A DNA stretch of 15,306 nucleotides. It comes from Thiobacillus sp. UBA3361. Lineage in GTDB: Bacteria; Pseudomonadota; Gammaproteobacteria; Burkholderiales; Thiobacillaceae. Below are positions 1-5,838 of the stretch, piece by piece. The DNA lies in assembly GCA_002360535.1 (NCBI GenBank), contig DEQR01000036.1, positions 1 to 15,306 of the forward strand. The letters run 5' to 3'. Below the pieces are notes generated by a model. It was not told the DNA's origin. It did not search any database and saw only the letters and a list, made by a program, of their open reading frames with translations. Position 1 is the first letter of the stretch. Every line of letters starts with the position of its first letter. The position numbers were made by a program, and so were the translations under genes.

Positions 1-2
1 TG

Positions 3-1520
3 CGCAAGAACACCGGCGACGATCGCCGCCGCACCCACGACATGAACACCGCCAACTGGGTGCCCGACCTGTTCATGAAGCGGGTCATGGACAACGCCGA
101 GTGGACCCTGTTCTCCCCCTCCGACTGCCCCGACCTCCACGACAAGTACGGCAAGGACTTCGAGGCCGCCTACCTGGCCTATGAGGACAAGGCCGCCCGG
201 GGCGAGATCAAGGTGTTCAAGAAGACCAGCGCCCTGGGCCTGTGGCGCAAGATGCTGTCCATGCTGTTCGAAACCGGCCATCCCTGGATCACTTTCAAGG
301 ATGCCTGCAACGTGCGCTACACCAACCAGCACGTGGGCGTGGTGCACTCCAGCAACCTCTGCACCGAGATCACCCTGCACACCAACGACAACGAGATCGC
401 CGTGTGCAACCTGGGCTCCGTCAACCTGGTGAACCACCTGAAGGACGGCGGCCTGGACATGGAGAAGCTGTCCCGCACGGTGCACACCGCCATGCGCATG
501 CTGGACAACGTCATCGACATCAACTTCTACAACGTGGGCAAGGCCCGCAACTCCAACCTGAAGCACCGCCCCGTGGGCATGGGCATCATGGGCTTCCAGG
601 ATGCCCTGCACAAACTGCGCATCCCCTACGCCAGCGGCGACGCCGTGGAGTTCGCCGACCGCGCCATGGAGGCCGTGGCCTACAACGCCTACTGGGCCAG
701 CACCGACCTGGCCGAGGAGCGGGGCCGCTACAGCACCTTCCAGGGTTCGTTGTGGAGCAAGGGCATCCTGCCCCAGGACTCCCTCAAGCTCCTGGCCGAA
801 GAGCGGGGCGGTTACCTGGAAGCCGACCTCACCGAGCGCCTGGACTGGGCCGCCCTGCGCAGCCGCATCATGAGCGTGGGCATGCGCAACTCCAACTGCC
901 TGGCCATCGCCCCCACGGCCACCATCGCCAACATCGTCGGCGTGTCCGCCAGCATCGAGCCCACCTACCAGAACCTGTTCGTCAAATCCAACCTGTCGGG
1001 CGAGTTCACCGTGGTCAACCAGTACCTGGTGCGTGACCTGAAGGCCATGAACCTGTGGGACGAGGTCATGGTGGGCGACATCAAGTACTTCGACGGCTCC
1101 CTGGCCAAGATCGACCGGGTGCCCCAGGAGCTGCGCAGCCTGTACGCCACCGCCTTCGAGATCGACCCCGCCTGGCTCATCGAGGCCGGCAGCCGCCGCC
1201 AGAAGTGGATCGACCAAGCGCAAAGCCTGAACCTCTACTTCCACGGCGCCAGCGGCAAGAAGCTGGACGAGACCTACAAGCTGGCCTGGCTGCGGGGCCT
1301 GAAGACCACCTATTACCTGCGTGCCCTGGGCGCCACCCACGCCGAGAAATCCACCGGCAAGGGCGGCGAGCTGAACGCCGTGAGCGCCGGCGGCGGCGCA
1401 GGCGGATTCACCACCAACATGGCGGCCAAGCCCAACCTCCCGGAGCCGGAAGTAGTAGGCAAGGCCTGCACCCTACGCCCCGGCGACCCGGGGTTCGAGG
1501 AATGCGAAGCCTGCCAGTGA
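3..1520 (+). CDS. nrdA: Class Ia ribonucleoside-diphosphate reductase alpha subunit, C-terminal 505 residues (5' end outside window)
   Basis: This is the large catalytic subunit of aerobic ribonucleotide reductase, which makes deoxyribonucleotides from ribonucleoside diphosphates together with NrdB. The frame is open from base 3, so the gene begins upstream of the window; the ATG at 42 is internal. The active-site motif SNLCTEI puts the thiyl-radical cysteine at codon 360-362 and the glutamate at 366-368. The partner cysteine is in CNLGSVNL (codon 405-407). The radical-transfer Tyr-Tyr pair is at 1311-1316 in TTYYLRALG. The C-terminus ends in ECEACQ, with the CxxC pair (codons 1503 and 1512) that is re-reduced by thioredoxin or glutaredoxin. 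The last 39 bp recur at 2611-2649. nrdB, normally next door, lies 4.3 kb downstream. Identity is secure. Confidence 0.97.
   Translation, partial: RKNTGDDRRRTHDMNTANWVPDLFMKRVMDNAEWTLFSPSDCPDLHDKYGKDFEAAYLAYEDKAARGEIKVFKKTSALGLWRKMLSMLFETGHPWITFKDACNVRYTNQHVGVVHSSNLCTEITLHTNDNEIAVCNLGSVNLVNHLKDGGLDMEKLSRTVHTAMRMLDNVIDINFYNVGKARNSNLKHRPVGMGIMGFQDALHKLRIPYASGDAVEFADRAMEAVAYNAYWASTDLAEERGRYSTFQGSLWSKGILPQDSLKLLAEERGGYLEADLTERLDWAALRSRIMSVGMRNSNCLAIAPTATIANIVGVSASIEPTYQNLFVKSNLSGEFTVVNQYLVRDLKAMNLWDEVMVGDIKYFDGSLAKIDRVPQELRSLYATAFEIDPAWLIEAGSRRQKWIDQAQSLNLYFHGASGKKLDETYKLAWLRGLKTTYYLRALGATHAEKSTGKGGELNAVSAGGGAGGFTTNMAAKPNLPEPEVVGKACTLRPGDPGFEECEACQ
1482..1520 (+). repeat. Direct repeat, copy 1: 3' end of the intact nrdA
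   Basis: The final 39 bp of nrdA, coding GDPGFEECEACQ plus stop, match 2611-2649 at 36 of 39 positions in the same orientation. The three differences all fall in the last 13 bases, and two of them change the last codon and the stop (cag tga here, gag taa in the other copy). The two copies are 1,129 bp apart and enclose the small gene at 1637 and the higBA pair. Confidence 0.9.
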
Positions 1521-1530
1521 GGGTTTGGAA

Positions 1531-1570
1531 CCCGCTCCCGGCGGGAGAGGGCAGGGTGTGGGGGAGCGGG
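1531..1570. repeat. GC-rich palindromic repeat / hairpin downstream of nrdA
   Basis: Perfect 9-bp arms CCCGCTCCC (1531-1539) and GGGAGCGGG (1562-1570) surround a G-rich loop. An inner CTCCC/GGGAG hairpin lies at 1535-1547. It starts 10 bp after the nrdA stop and could slow or end transcription, although no T-run follows. Its reverse complement resembles the palindrome inside nrdB (5993-6015), both having a CCTGCCC(N)CTCTCC core. This suggests a dispersed MITE- or REP-like family rather than a simple terminator. Family membership is inferred by eye. Confidence 0.6.
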
Positions 1571-1636
1571 CGGAAGCAGCCTTGCTCGGCCTTGATCTGA
1601 TTTATGAAAACACAATCACATTATTGGAGACCCAGC

Positions 1637-1867
1637 ATGCGAACCGAACAAATCGTCAAAGCCCAGGCCCGTATTTCCGCCCTGCTGGCCGCCAAGAAGG
1701 CCGGTGTAAAAGGCGCCGCCGCCCGGCGCGACAAGCTCGTGGGGCGCACCCTACCTGACCGGCCCCACATGGCCACCGACCTGTTCCGGCCCCTCTGGGA
1801 AGAAGCCGGCCTGGACCTGGATGCTCCCAGGGACACCCTGCCGGATACCGTCCATGCCTCAACCTGA
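1637..1867 (+). CDS. Small hypothetical protein (76 aa)
   Basis: I do not recognise this protein. The ATG at 1637 was chosen because a GGAG Shine-Dalgarno (1626-1629) precedes it at normal spacing; an in-frame ATG at 1604 lacks one. The product is basic and Ala/Lys/Arg-rich in the first half (about residues 9-36) and acidic near the C-terminus, around LWEEAGLDLDAPRD. No signal peptide or membrane segment is visible. It lies between the two nrdA-tail repeats, so it may have arrived with the higBA segment. Its short leader (ggagacccagcATG) resembles the leader of the TIR-like gene (ggagaccaaacATG), which may mean that both were copied with the nrdA tail or only that both carry a Shine-Dalgarno. 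Coding potential is plausible but unproven. Confidence 0.5.
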   Translation: MRTEQIVKAQARISALLAAKKAGVKGAAARRDKLVGRTLPDRPHMATDLFRPLWEEAGLDLDAPRDTLPDTVHAST

Positions 1868-1958
1868 AAAGCCCCCGCGCATCGTCGGCCGCCACTCCTG
1901 GCCGGAGTTCGCCGCCCCTTTGATTCTCTGTCTTGCCAATACTATCGCGCAGCGATAG
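1854..1958 (+). pseudogene. Possible truncated gene start (34 codons)
   Basis: An ATG at 1854 overlaps the end of the 76-codon gene in another frame. It reads MPQPEKPPRIVGRHSWPEF and then stops at 1956-1958, inside the higBA operator. The first 20 or so codons look like a normal proline-rich N-terminus. The sequence changes at 1915, where the motif CCCCTTTGATTCTC begins; that motif is also at 2593-2606. I read this as a gene cut short when the higBA segment was joined here. It could also be a chance ORF. Confidence 0.25.
1920..1958 (+). promoter_or_regulatory. Predicted higBA promoter with palindromic operator
   Basis: A perfect inverted repeat, CTATCGC (1942-1948), GCA, GCGATAG (1952-1958), ends 4 bp before the toxin start. 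A -35-like TTGATT at 1920-1925 and a -10-like TATCGC at 1943-1948 are 17 bp apart, so the palindrome covers the -10 element. This is the usual layout for autorepression by an antitoxin or toxin-antitoxin complex. Transcription would start close to the ATG, giving a very short leader, which fits the lack of a Shine-Dalgarno there. Binding by HigA is inferred. Confidence 0.5.
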
Positions 1959-1962
1959 CATC

Positions 1963-2244
1963 ATGATTGTCTCATTCCACGATGCCGAAACCCGCAAGGT
2001 CTGGGAGGGTGAGTTCTCACGCAAGCTTCCAGGCCAGATTCAGGCGGTCGCCCGGCGCAAGTTGCGGATGCTGAACAACGCGCGGCGTATCGACGACCTG
2101 CGCATCCCGCCGCAAAACCGGCTGGAAAAGCTGTCAGGCGACCGCGAAGGGCAATGGAGCATCCGCATCAACGACCAGTGGCAGTTGTGCTTCATCTGGA
2201 ACGAAGGCAACGCGGAACGCGTTGAAATCTGCGACTACCACTGA
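1963..2244 (+). CDS. higB: HigB-type (RelE/ParE superfamily) toxin
   Basis: At 93 residues this has the normal length for the HigB/plasmid-killer toxin family, ribosome-dependent mRNA interferases that cut mRNA and stop growth when unpaired with antitoxin. Family marks are KLRMLNNARRIDDLRIPP (about residues 33-50), then RLEKLSGDREGQWSIRINDQWQLCF (about 53-77), and the C-terminal ICDYH with the conserved last histidine. The ATG at 1963 is preferred over an in-frame TTG at 1933, because the longer form would read through the operator palindrome and add residues absent from the family. The antitoxin gene follows after 10 bp, in the toxin-first order typical of higBA. Identification is by sequence pattern only, and activity is assumed. 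Confidence 0.92.
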   Translation: MIVSFHDAETRKVWEGEFSRKLPGQIQAVARRKLRMLNNARRIDDLRIPPQNRLEKLSGDREGQWSIRINDQWQLCFIWNEGNAERVEICDYH

Positions 2245-2254
2245 GGAGGCGCCC

Positions 2255-2560
2255 ATGGACCGACTGCCCAACATCCACCCCGGCGAAGTGCTCCGGGAAG
2301 AATTTCTTATACCGTTTGGCATCAGCCAGTACCGACTCGCCAAGGACATCGGCGTCACCGAAGCCCGCATCTCCGCCATATGCGCCGGCAAGCGCGCCAT
2401 TACCGCAGACACCGCCCTGCGCCTGTCGCGCTACTTCGGTACCAGCGCCGCTTTCTGGCTAGGTCTTCAGACCGACTACGATCTCGAAGAAGCAGGGCGG
2501 ACGGCCGGAGAGGCACTGGATCGAATCAGTCGGTGCGAGCGGATTGGCACGCCTGCTTGA
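2255..2560 (+). CDS. higA: HigA-type antitoxin, XRE-family HTH protein
   Basis: This 101-residue protein begins with the signature HPGEVLREEFLIPFGISQYRLA (about residues 8-29) of HigA-family antitoxins. A Cro/CI-type helix-turn-helix follows across about residues 23-60 (ISQYRLAKDIGVTEARISAI), then the conserved RYFGTSAAFWLGLQ. It neutralises HigB and should bind the operator at 1942-1958. A strong AGGAGG sits 6 bp before the ATG at 2255 and overlaps the end of higB. The strong site probably ensures antitoxin excess. The C-terminal ten residues (RCERIGTPA) look unremarkable. No frameshift is seen, so the pair looks intact. Confidence 0.93.
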   Translation: MDRLPNIHPGEVLREEFLIPFGISQYRLAKDIGVTEARISAICAGKRAITADTALRLSRYFGTSAAFWLGLQTDYDLEEAGRTAGEALDRISRCERIGTPA

Positions 2561-2579
2561 ATAGAAATGGAAATGAAAG

Positions 2580-2599
2580 AATTCGAACCTGACCCCTTT
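2580..2599 (-). repeat. Left inverted repeat flanking the TIR-like gene (RAYT-type flank motif)
   Basis: Read on the minus strand this is AAAGGGGTCAGGTTCGAATT. The segment 3211-3230 on the plus strand matches it at 16 of 20 positions, so the two form inverted repeats around the TIR-like gene. The core GGGTCAG-TTCGA also recurs at 5696-5708. Motifs of this form are familiar to me as flanks of REP-associated tyrosine transposase genes and other short mobile units in proteobacteria. That link is from memory, not from a search. Confidence 0.5.
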
Positions 2600-2606
2600 G
2601 ATTCTC
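2593..2606 (+). repeat. 14-bp direct repeat CCCCTTTGATTCTC (other copy 1915-1928)
   Basis: The same 14 bases occur at 1915-1928, just upstream of higBA, and here, just after it, in direct orientation 678 bp apart. The copies bracket the higBA pair. The upstream copy supplies the proposed -35 element of the higBA promoter. The downstream copy overlaps the left inverted repeat of the TIR-like gene and runs up to the duplicated nrdA tail. Confidence 0.6.
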
Positions 2607-2610
2607 CCCT

Positions 2611-2649
2611 GGCGACCCGGGGTTCGAGGAATGCGAGGCCTGCGAGTAA
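2611..2649 (+). pseudogene. Duplicated 3' tail of nrdA (direct repeat, copy 2)
   Basis: This stretch codes GDPGFEECEACE followed by TAA, the same C-terminal tail as NrdA including the CxxC pair. It has no upstream nrdA body, and the bases just before it belong to the 14-bp repeat and inverted repeat. It matches 1482-1520 at 36 of 39 positions. It is therefore a detached nrdA 3' end left by an insertion, duplication or exchange at this locus. The TIR-like gene starts 15 bp after its stop. Confidence 0.85.
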
Positions 2650-2663
2650 CTCGGAGACCAAAC

Positions 2664-3212
2664 ATGCCGAAGCCAAACATCTTTATTAGCCATCGCTGGC
2701 TGTACAAAGAAGACTACTATTCCCTGACTAAGAAATTCAGGGAATATGGATTCGCTCATCTTAACTACTCTGTCCCTAGTCACGACCCGTTTGACATTTG
2801 GCAAAAACGAGAGATACGAAGCCAACTAATTGAGCAAGTTCGACAATGCAACTATTTCATTATCTTTGCTCGGCTTGGTACTTATAGCGAATGGACACAG
2901 GTTGAGGTCGAGGCGGCTTCTAATTTCAAAAAACCGATTCTCGCGGTTAAACCACATGGATATCTTGGTGGAATTCCAAAGTTTATTCAGAATGCGGAAA
3001 ACCAAGGCGGTGTAGTAGGTTTCAACGCACCAGCCATTATTCGTAAAATTCGCTCAGAGCTTAACTACTGGGAAGATCAAAACAACTATCTTCTTCAAAT
3101 TGAGCGGAGCTTTGGAATTAACAAGAGCACTGGAGCATCATCTCGGCGCTCAAACAACTATTTAACAGAACTCGAATTGGATTCGTTTAGGATCAGTCTC
3201 ATGAGGAAATAA
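2664..3212 (+). CDS. TIR-like (ThsB / MTH538-type) domain protein
   Basis: This 182-residue protein opens with PNIFISHRW, the first strand and loop of a TIR-like fold. It continues with LNYSVPSHDP (33-42), CNYFIIFARLGTYSEWTQVEVEAA (62-85, where E81 or E83 would be the candidate acidic active-site residue after W77), and KKPILAVKPHG (89-99). This resembles the MTH538/ThsB group. In Thoeris defence, ThsB makes an NAD-derived signal that activates ThsA. No ThsA-like SIR2-SLOG or other effector gene is in the window. About 60 residues after the domain are unassigned. The ATG at 2664 follows GGAG and starts right at the fold; an upstream in-frame start at 2598 would run through the nrdA-tail remnant. 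G+C is about 40% by eye, far below its neighbours, so it is probably horizontally acquired. Confidence 0.8.
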   Translation: MPKPNIFISHRWLYKEDYYSLTKKFREYGFAHLNYSVPSHDPFDIWQKREIRSQLIEQVRQCNYFIIFARLGTYSEWTQVEVEAASNFKKPILAVKPHGYLGGIPKFIQNAENQGGVVGFNAPAIIRKIRSELNYWEDQNNYLLQIERSFGINKSTGASSRRSNNYLTELELDSFRISLMRK

Positions 3213-3230
3213 AGGGGCCAGGGACAAATT
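3211..3230 (+). repeat. Right inverted repeat flanking the TIR-like gene
   Basis: AAAGGGGCCAGGGACAAATT starts in the stop codon of the TIR-like gene and pairs, inverted, with 2580-2599 at 16 of 20 positions. Together they mark a unit of about 650 bp that contains the nrdA-tail remnant and the TIR-like gene. G+C rises sharply just beyond it, where the methyltransferase gene begins. Confidence 0.5.
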
Positions 3231-3264
3231 GAATATGCCAACCACGGAATTAAGTTCCTCATAA

Positions 3265-4722
3265 ATGCACCTCGACTCCATCCGCCTGGATGTCTCCGCC
3301 AAAATGGACCGTGCCCGGCGTTCCGCTCTGGGCCAGTTCATGACGCCTTCGCGCGTGGCGGATTTCATGGCGGGGTTGTTTCCACCGCCCACGAATCCGG
3401 CCATTCGCCTGCTCGACGCGGGGGCGGGCATCGGTTCCCTTGCGGCGGCTTTCCTGGAACGCTGGGGCCGGGGAGCTGGGGGCGATATCTCAGTCACGGC
3501 CTTCGAGATCGACCCGGTATTGCGGGCGCGCCTGGGCGATACGCTGGCGCATTACCGGCAAACCCTCTCCGTCCAGGCGGATATCCAAGGCAGCGACTTC
3601 ATCGAAGAGGCGGTCAACTGGCTTCAGTTCCGGAATGGCCCCCGTTTTTCCCACGCCATCCTCAACCCGCCTTACAAGAAGATCGCCTCCCGGTCCCGCC
3701 ATCGTCACCTGTTGCGGGCGGTGGGCATCGAGACGGTCAATCTTTATTCTGCCTTCGTCGCCCTGGCGATCGCCCTGATGGAGCCGGGTGGCCTGATCGT
3801 GGCCATCATTCCGCGCAGTTTCTGCAACGGGCCTTACTACAAGCCGTTCCGCGAGTTCCTGCTGGAGCGCTGCGCGATCCACCACCTGCATCTGTTCGAT
3901 GCCCGGGACAAGGCCTTCCGGGACGATGCTGTGCTGCAGGAAAACCTCATCCTGTTGCTGGAGCGGGGAGGCGCCCAGGGCGATGTCGCGGTTTCCACGT
4001 CCACGGACGACAGCTTCGTGGATTACGCGGCCCGCGTTTACTCCCGCGTGCGGATCGTTGACCCCGACGATGCCGAACGCTTCATCCATGTCCCCACGGG
4101 GGAGGTGGAGGCCGGGGGCGATCTGCCCGAGGCGTTCCACCATTCCCTCGCGGACATCGGCGTCGAGGTTTCCACCGGGCCGGTGGTGGATTTCCGCCTG
4201 AAAGCCCACCTGCGCGACCTGCCCGACGCCGGGACCGTGCCCCTGCTCTACCCGGCGCATTTCTCCGGGCCGGCCATCGAATGGCCGAAGCCGGGGGGCA
4301 GGAAACCCAACGCCCTGCAACTCAACGGGGAGACGCGCAAGTGGCTGTTTCCCGCCGGCTGCTATGCGGTGACCCGGCGTTTCTCCTCCAAGGAAGAGAA
4401 ACGCCGCATCGTGGCCGCCGTAGTCGATCCGCGGCGCCTGGGGGCGGAGCTGATCGCCTTCGAGAACCACCTGAATGTGTTCCATCGGGCCAAGCAGGGT
4501 TTGCCAGAGGACTTGGCGTGGGGGCTGACGGCCTACCTGAACGGCTCGGCGGTGGATGCCTATTTCCGCCGCTTCAGCGGCCACACCCAGGTCAACGCCA
4601 CGGATTTGCGGCGCCTGCCCTATCCGTCCGGGCGCGCCCTGGAGGCGTTGGGGCGCTGGGCGAAAGGGAGCGGCGACGTGGCGCAACAGGAACTCGACGA
4701 GCACATCCGGGGCCTGGCATGA
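3265..4722 (+). CDS. N6-adenine DNA methyltransferase of a BsuBI/PstI-type restriction-modification system
   Basis: At 485 residues, this is the modification enzyme that would protect host DNA from the endonuclease encoded next. In order: motif X-like GQFMTP (23-28), SAM-binding motif I LLDAGAGIGS (49-58), acidic motif II TAFEID (78-83), and catalytic motif IV NPPY (134-137), which marks an N6-adenine methylase of the gamma-type order. The C-terminal half is presumably the target-recognition region. The ATG at 3265 has only a weak Shine-Dalgarno; the Met at codon 14 (3304) is a possible alternative start. Its TGA overlaps the endonuclease ATG by 4 bp (ATGA). By family the methylated site would be CTGCAG. 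I saw only one CTGCAG in the window, at 3934-3939, inside this gene. Confidence 0.9.
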   Translation: MHLDSIRLDVSAKMDRARRSALGQFMTPSRVADFMAGLFPPPTNPAIRLLDAGAGIGSLAAAFLERWGRGAGGDISVTAFEIDPVLRARLGDTLAHYRQTLSVQADIQGSDFIEEAVNWLQFRNGPRFSHAILNPPYKKIASRSRHRHLLRAVGIETVNLYSAFVALAIALMEPGGLIVAIIPRSFCNGPYYKPFREFLLERCAIHHLHLFDARDKAFRDDAVLQENLILLLERGGAQGDVAVSTSTDDSFVDYAARVYSRVRIVDPDDAERFIHVPTGEVEAGGDLPEAFHHSLADIGVEVSTGPVVDFRLKAHLRDLPDAGTVPLLYPAHFSGPAIEWPKPGGRKPNALQLNGETRKWLFPAGCYAVTRRFSSKEEKRRIVAAVVDPRRLGAELIAFENHLNVFHRAKQGLPEDLAWGLTAYLNGSAVDAYFRRFSGHTQVNATDLRRLPYPSGRALEALGRWAKGSGDVAQQELDEHIRGLA

Positions 4723-5663
4723 GCGAACGCGGGCACATCGAGGAGGCGCTGGACATCCTGGTTCGACTGGGTTTGCCCCGCGCCCAGCAAAACGACCGTT
4801 CCGCCCTGTGCCTGCTGGCGCTGCTCGATCTCGCGCCCGGCGGGCAATGGAAGCAGGCCGGCCAGCCGCTGCTGGGCATCACGCCCATCATGGATTGGGC
4901 TAAACGGCATTACGGAGCGGATTACGCGCCGAACACCCGCGAGACCTTCCGCCGCCAGACCATGCACCAGTTCGTGGCCGCCGGCATCGCGCTGAGAAAC
5001 CCGGACAAACCCGACCGGCCCACCAACAGCCCCGACACGGTTTACCAGCTGGCCCCCGAGCTGCTGGCCTTGCTCAAGACCTACGGTGGGCGGGGCTGGG
5101 CCAAAAACCTGGCCGCTTGGCTGACGACCCGCCCATCCCTGTCCCAAAGGTACGCCAAAGCCCGCAACCTGGAACGCGTCCCCGTCCGGCTCGGCGGCAG
5201 TAGGAAGCTCGAGCTGAGCCCGGGTGCCCACAGCAGGCTCATCCGGGCCATCATCGAGGACTTCGCCCCGCGCTTCGCGCCGGGCAGCACGCTCATTTAC
5301 GCGGGCGATACCGGCAGGAAATGGGGCTACTTCGACCAAGCCACGTTAACCGCCGTGGGCGTCACCGGCATCGACGTCCACGGAAAAATGCCGGATGTGG
5401 TGCTGCACGATACGGTGCGGGATTGGTTGTTGCTGGTCGAGTCCGTCACCAGCCACGGTCCGGTGGACGGAAAGCGCCACGAGGAATTGTCCGGGCTGTT
5501 CGCCAATTCCAGGGCGGGATTAGTGTTTGTGACAGCCTTCCCCGACAAGGCCACCTACAAGAAATACGCGGCGGACATCGCCTGGGAAACCGAAGTCTGG
5601 ATCGCTGATGCGCCCGAGCACTTGATCCACTTCAACGGCAGCCGGTTTCTGGGCCCCTACTGA
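4719..5663 (+). CDS. Type II restriction endonuclease, BsuBI/PstI family
   Basis: At 314 residues this fits the BsuBI/PstI endonuclease family, whose known members cut CTGCAG. The N-terminal half (about 1-160) is a helical, winged-helix-like region. The C-terminal half carries KMPDVVLHD (223-231), then LLLVESVTSHGPVDGKRHEEL (237-257). This is the family's variant PD-(D/E)XK site, with D226 and E241 as likely metal ligands and S-V in place of the usual x-K. YAGDTGRKWGYFD (194-206) is also family-like. The start overlaps the methylase stop as ATGA, so the two are translationally coupled and the methylase is made first. The reading frame is intact. CTGCAG specificity is inferred from family membership only. 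Confidence 0.92.
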   Translation: MSERGHIEEALDILVRLGLPRAQQNDRSALCLLALLDLAPGGQWKQAGQPLLGITPIMDWAKRHYGADYAPNTRETFRRQTMHQFVAAGIALRNPDKPDRPTNSPDTVYQLAPELLALLKTYGGRGWAKNLAAWLTTRPSLSQRYAKARNLERVPVRLGGSRKLELSPGAHSRLIRAIIEDFAPRFAPGSTLIYAGDTGRKWGYFDQATLTAVGVTGIDVHGKMPDVVLHDTVRDWLLLVESVTSHGPVDGKRHEELSGLFANSRAGLVFVTAFPDKATYKKYAADIAWETEVWIADAPEHLIHFNGSRFLGPY

Positions 5664-5695
5664 ACCGAAATATGAAACTTGCAAGCCAACCAACT

Positions 5696-5805
5696 GGGTC
5701 AGATTCGACATGTCGCCTCGACCCATGCGCCTCCCCAGACTGGTGCCCTGGCGTGTGCCGGGGGACATATTCCCGATCCCGTGTCGGATAGCCACCGACC
5801 AATAG
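5696..5805 (+). pseudogene. Possible remnant of a REP-associated (Y1/COG1943) transposase 5' end
   Basis: The motif GGGTCAGATTCGAC (5696-5709) is nearly the same as the inverted-repeat core at 2580-2599 (12 of 13 in GGGTCAG-TTCGA). It leads straight into an ATG at 5710 whose first codons read RPMRLPRLVPWRVPG. REP-associated transposases commonly begin in a similar way (MARLPRLVVPG...). The frame stops after 31 codons at 5805 and has no HUH or tyrosine motif, so at most it is a stub. It fills the gap between the restriction endonuclease and nrdB and would mark the right edge of the inserted DNA. It could also be chance. Confidence 0.35.
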
Positions 5806-5838
5806 CCACCCAACCAATCCCCCAAGAGGAGCCACCCC

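Noticed and set aside
1531..1570. Simple intrinsic terminator after nrdA
   Set aside because: There is no T-run after the stem, and the sequence resembles repeats elsewhere, so it is listed as a repeat with only possible termination activity.
1482..2649. Integron- or phage-type attachment site with its own integrase
   Set aside because: The direct repeats fit attL/attR, but no integrase or recombinase gene lies between or beside them, so only the repeat is claimed.
2598..2663. Upstream start extending the TIR-like protein by 22 residues
   Set aside because: The added residues are an out-of-frame reading of the nrdA-tail copy, and the start at 2664 has GGAG and begins directly at the TIR-like fold.
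3490..4704. 404-codon minus-strand frame opposite the methyltransferase
   Set aside because: The plus strand carries motif I, NPPY and a coupled endonuclease; the opposite frame has no recognisable domain.
2664..5663. Complete Thoeris or other multi-gene TIR defence operon
   Set aside because: The genes after the TIR-like gene are a clear BsuBI/PstI methylase and endonuclease, with no SIR2, SLOG or membrane effector. A strong composition change and an inverted repeat separate them.
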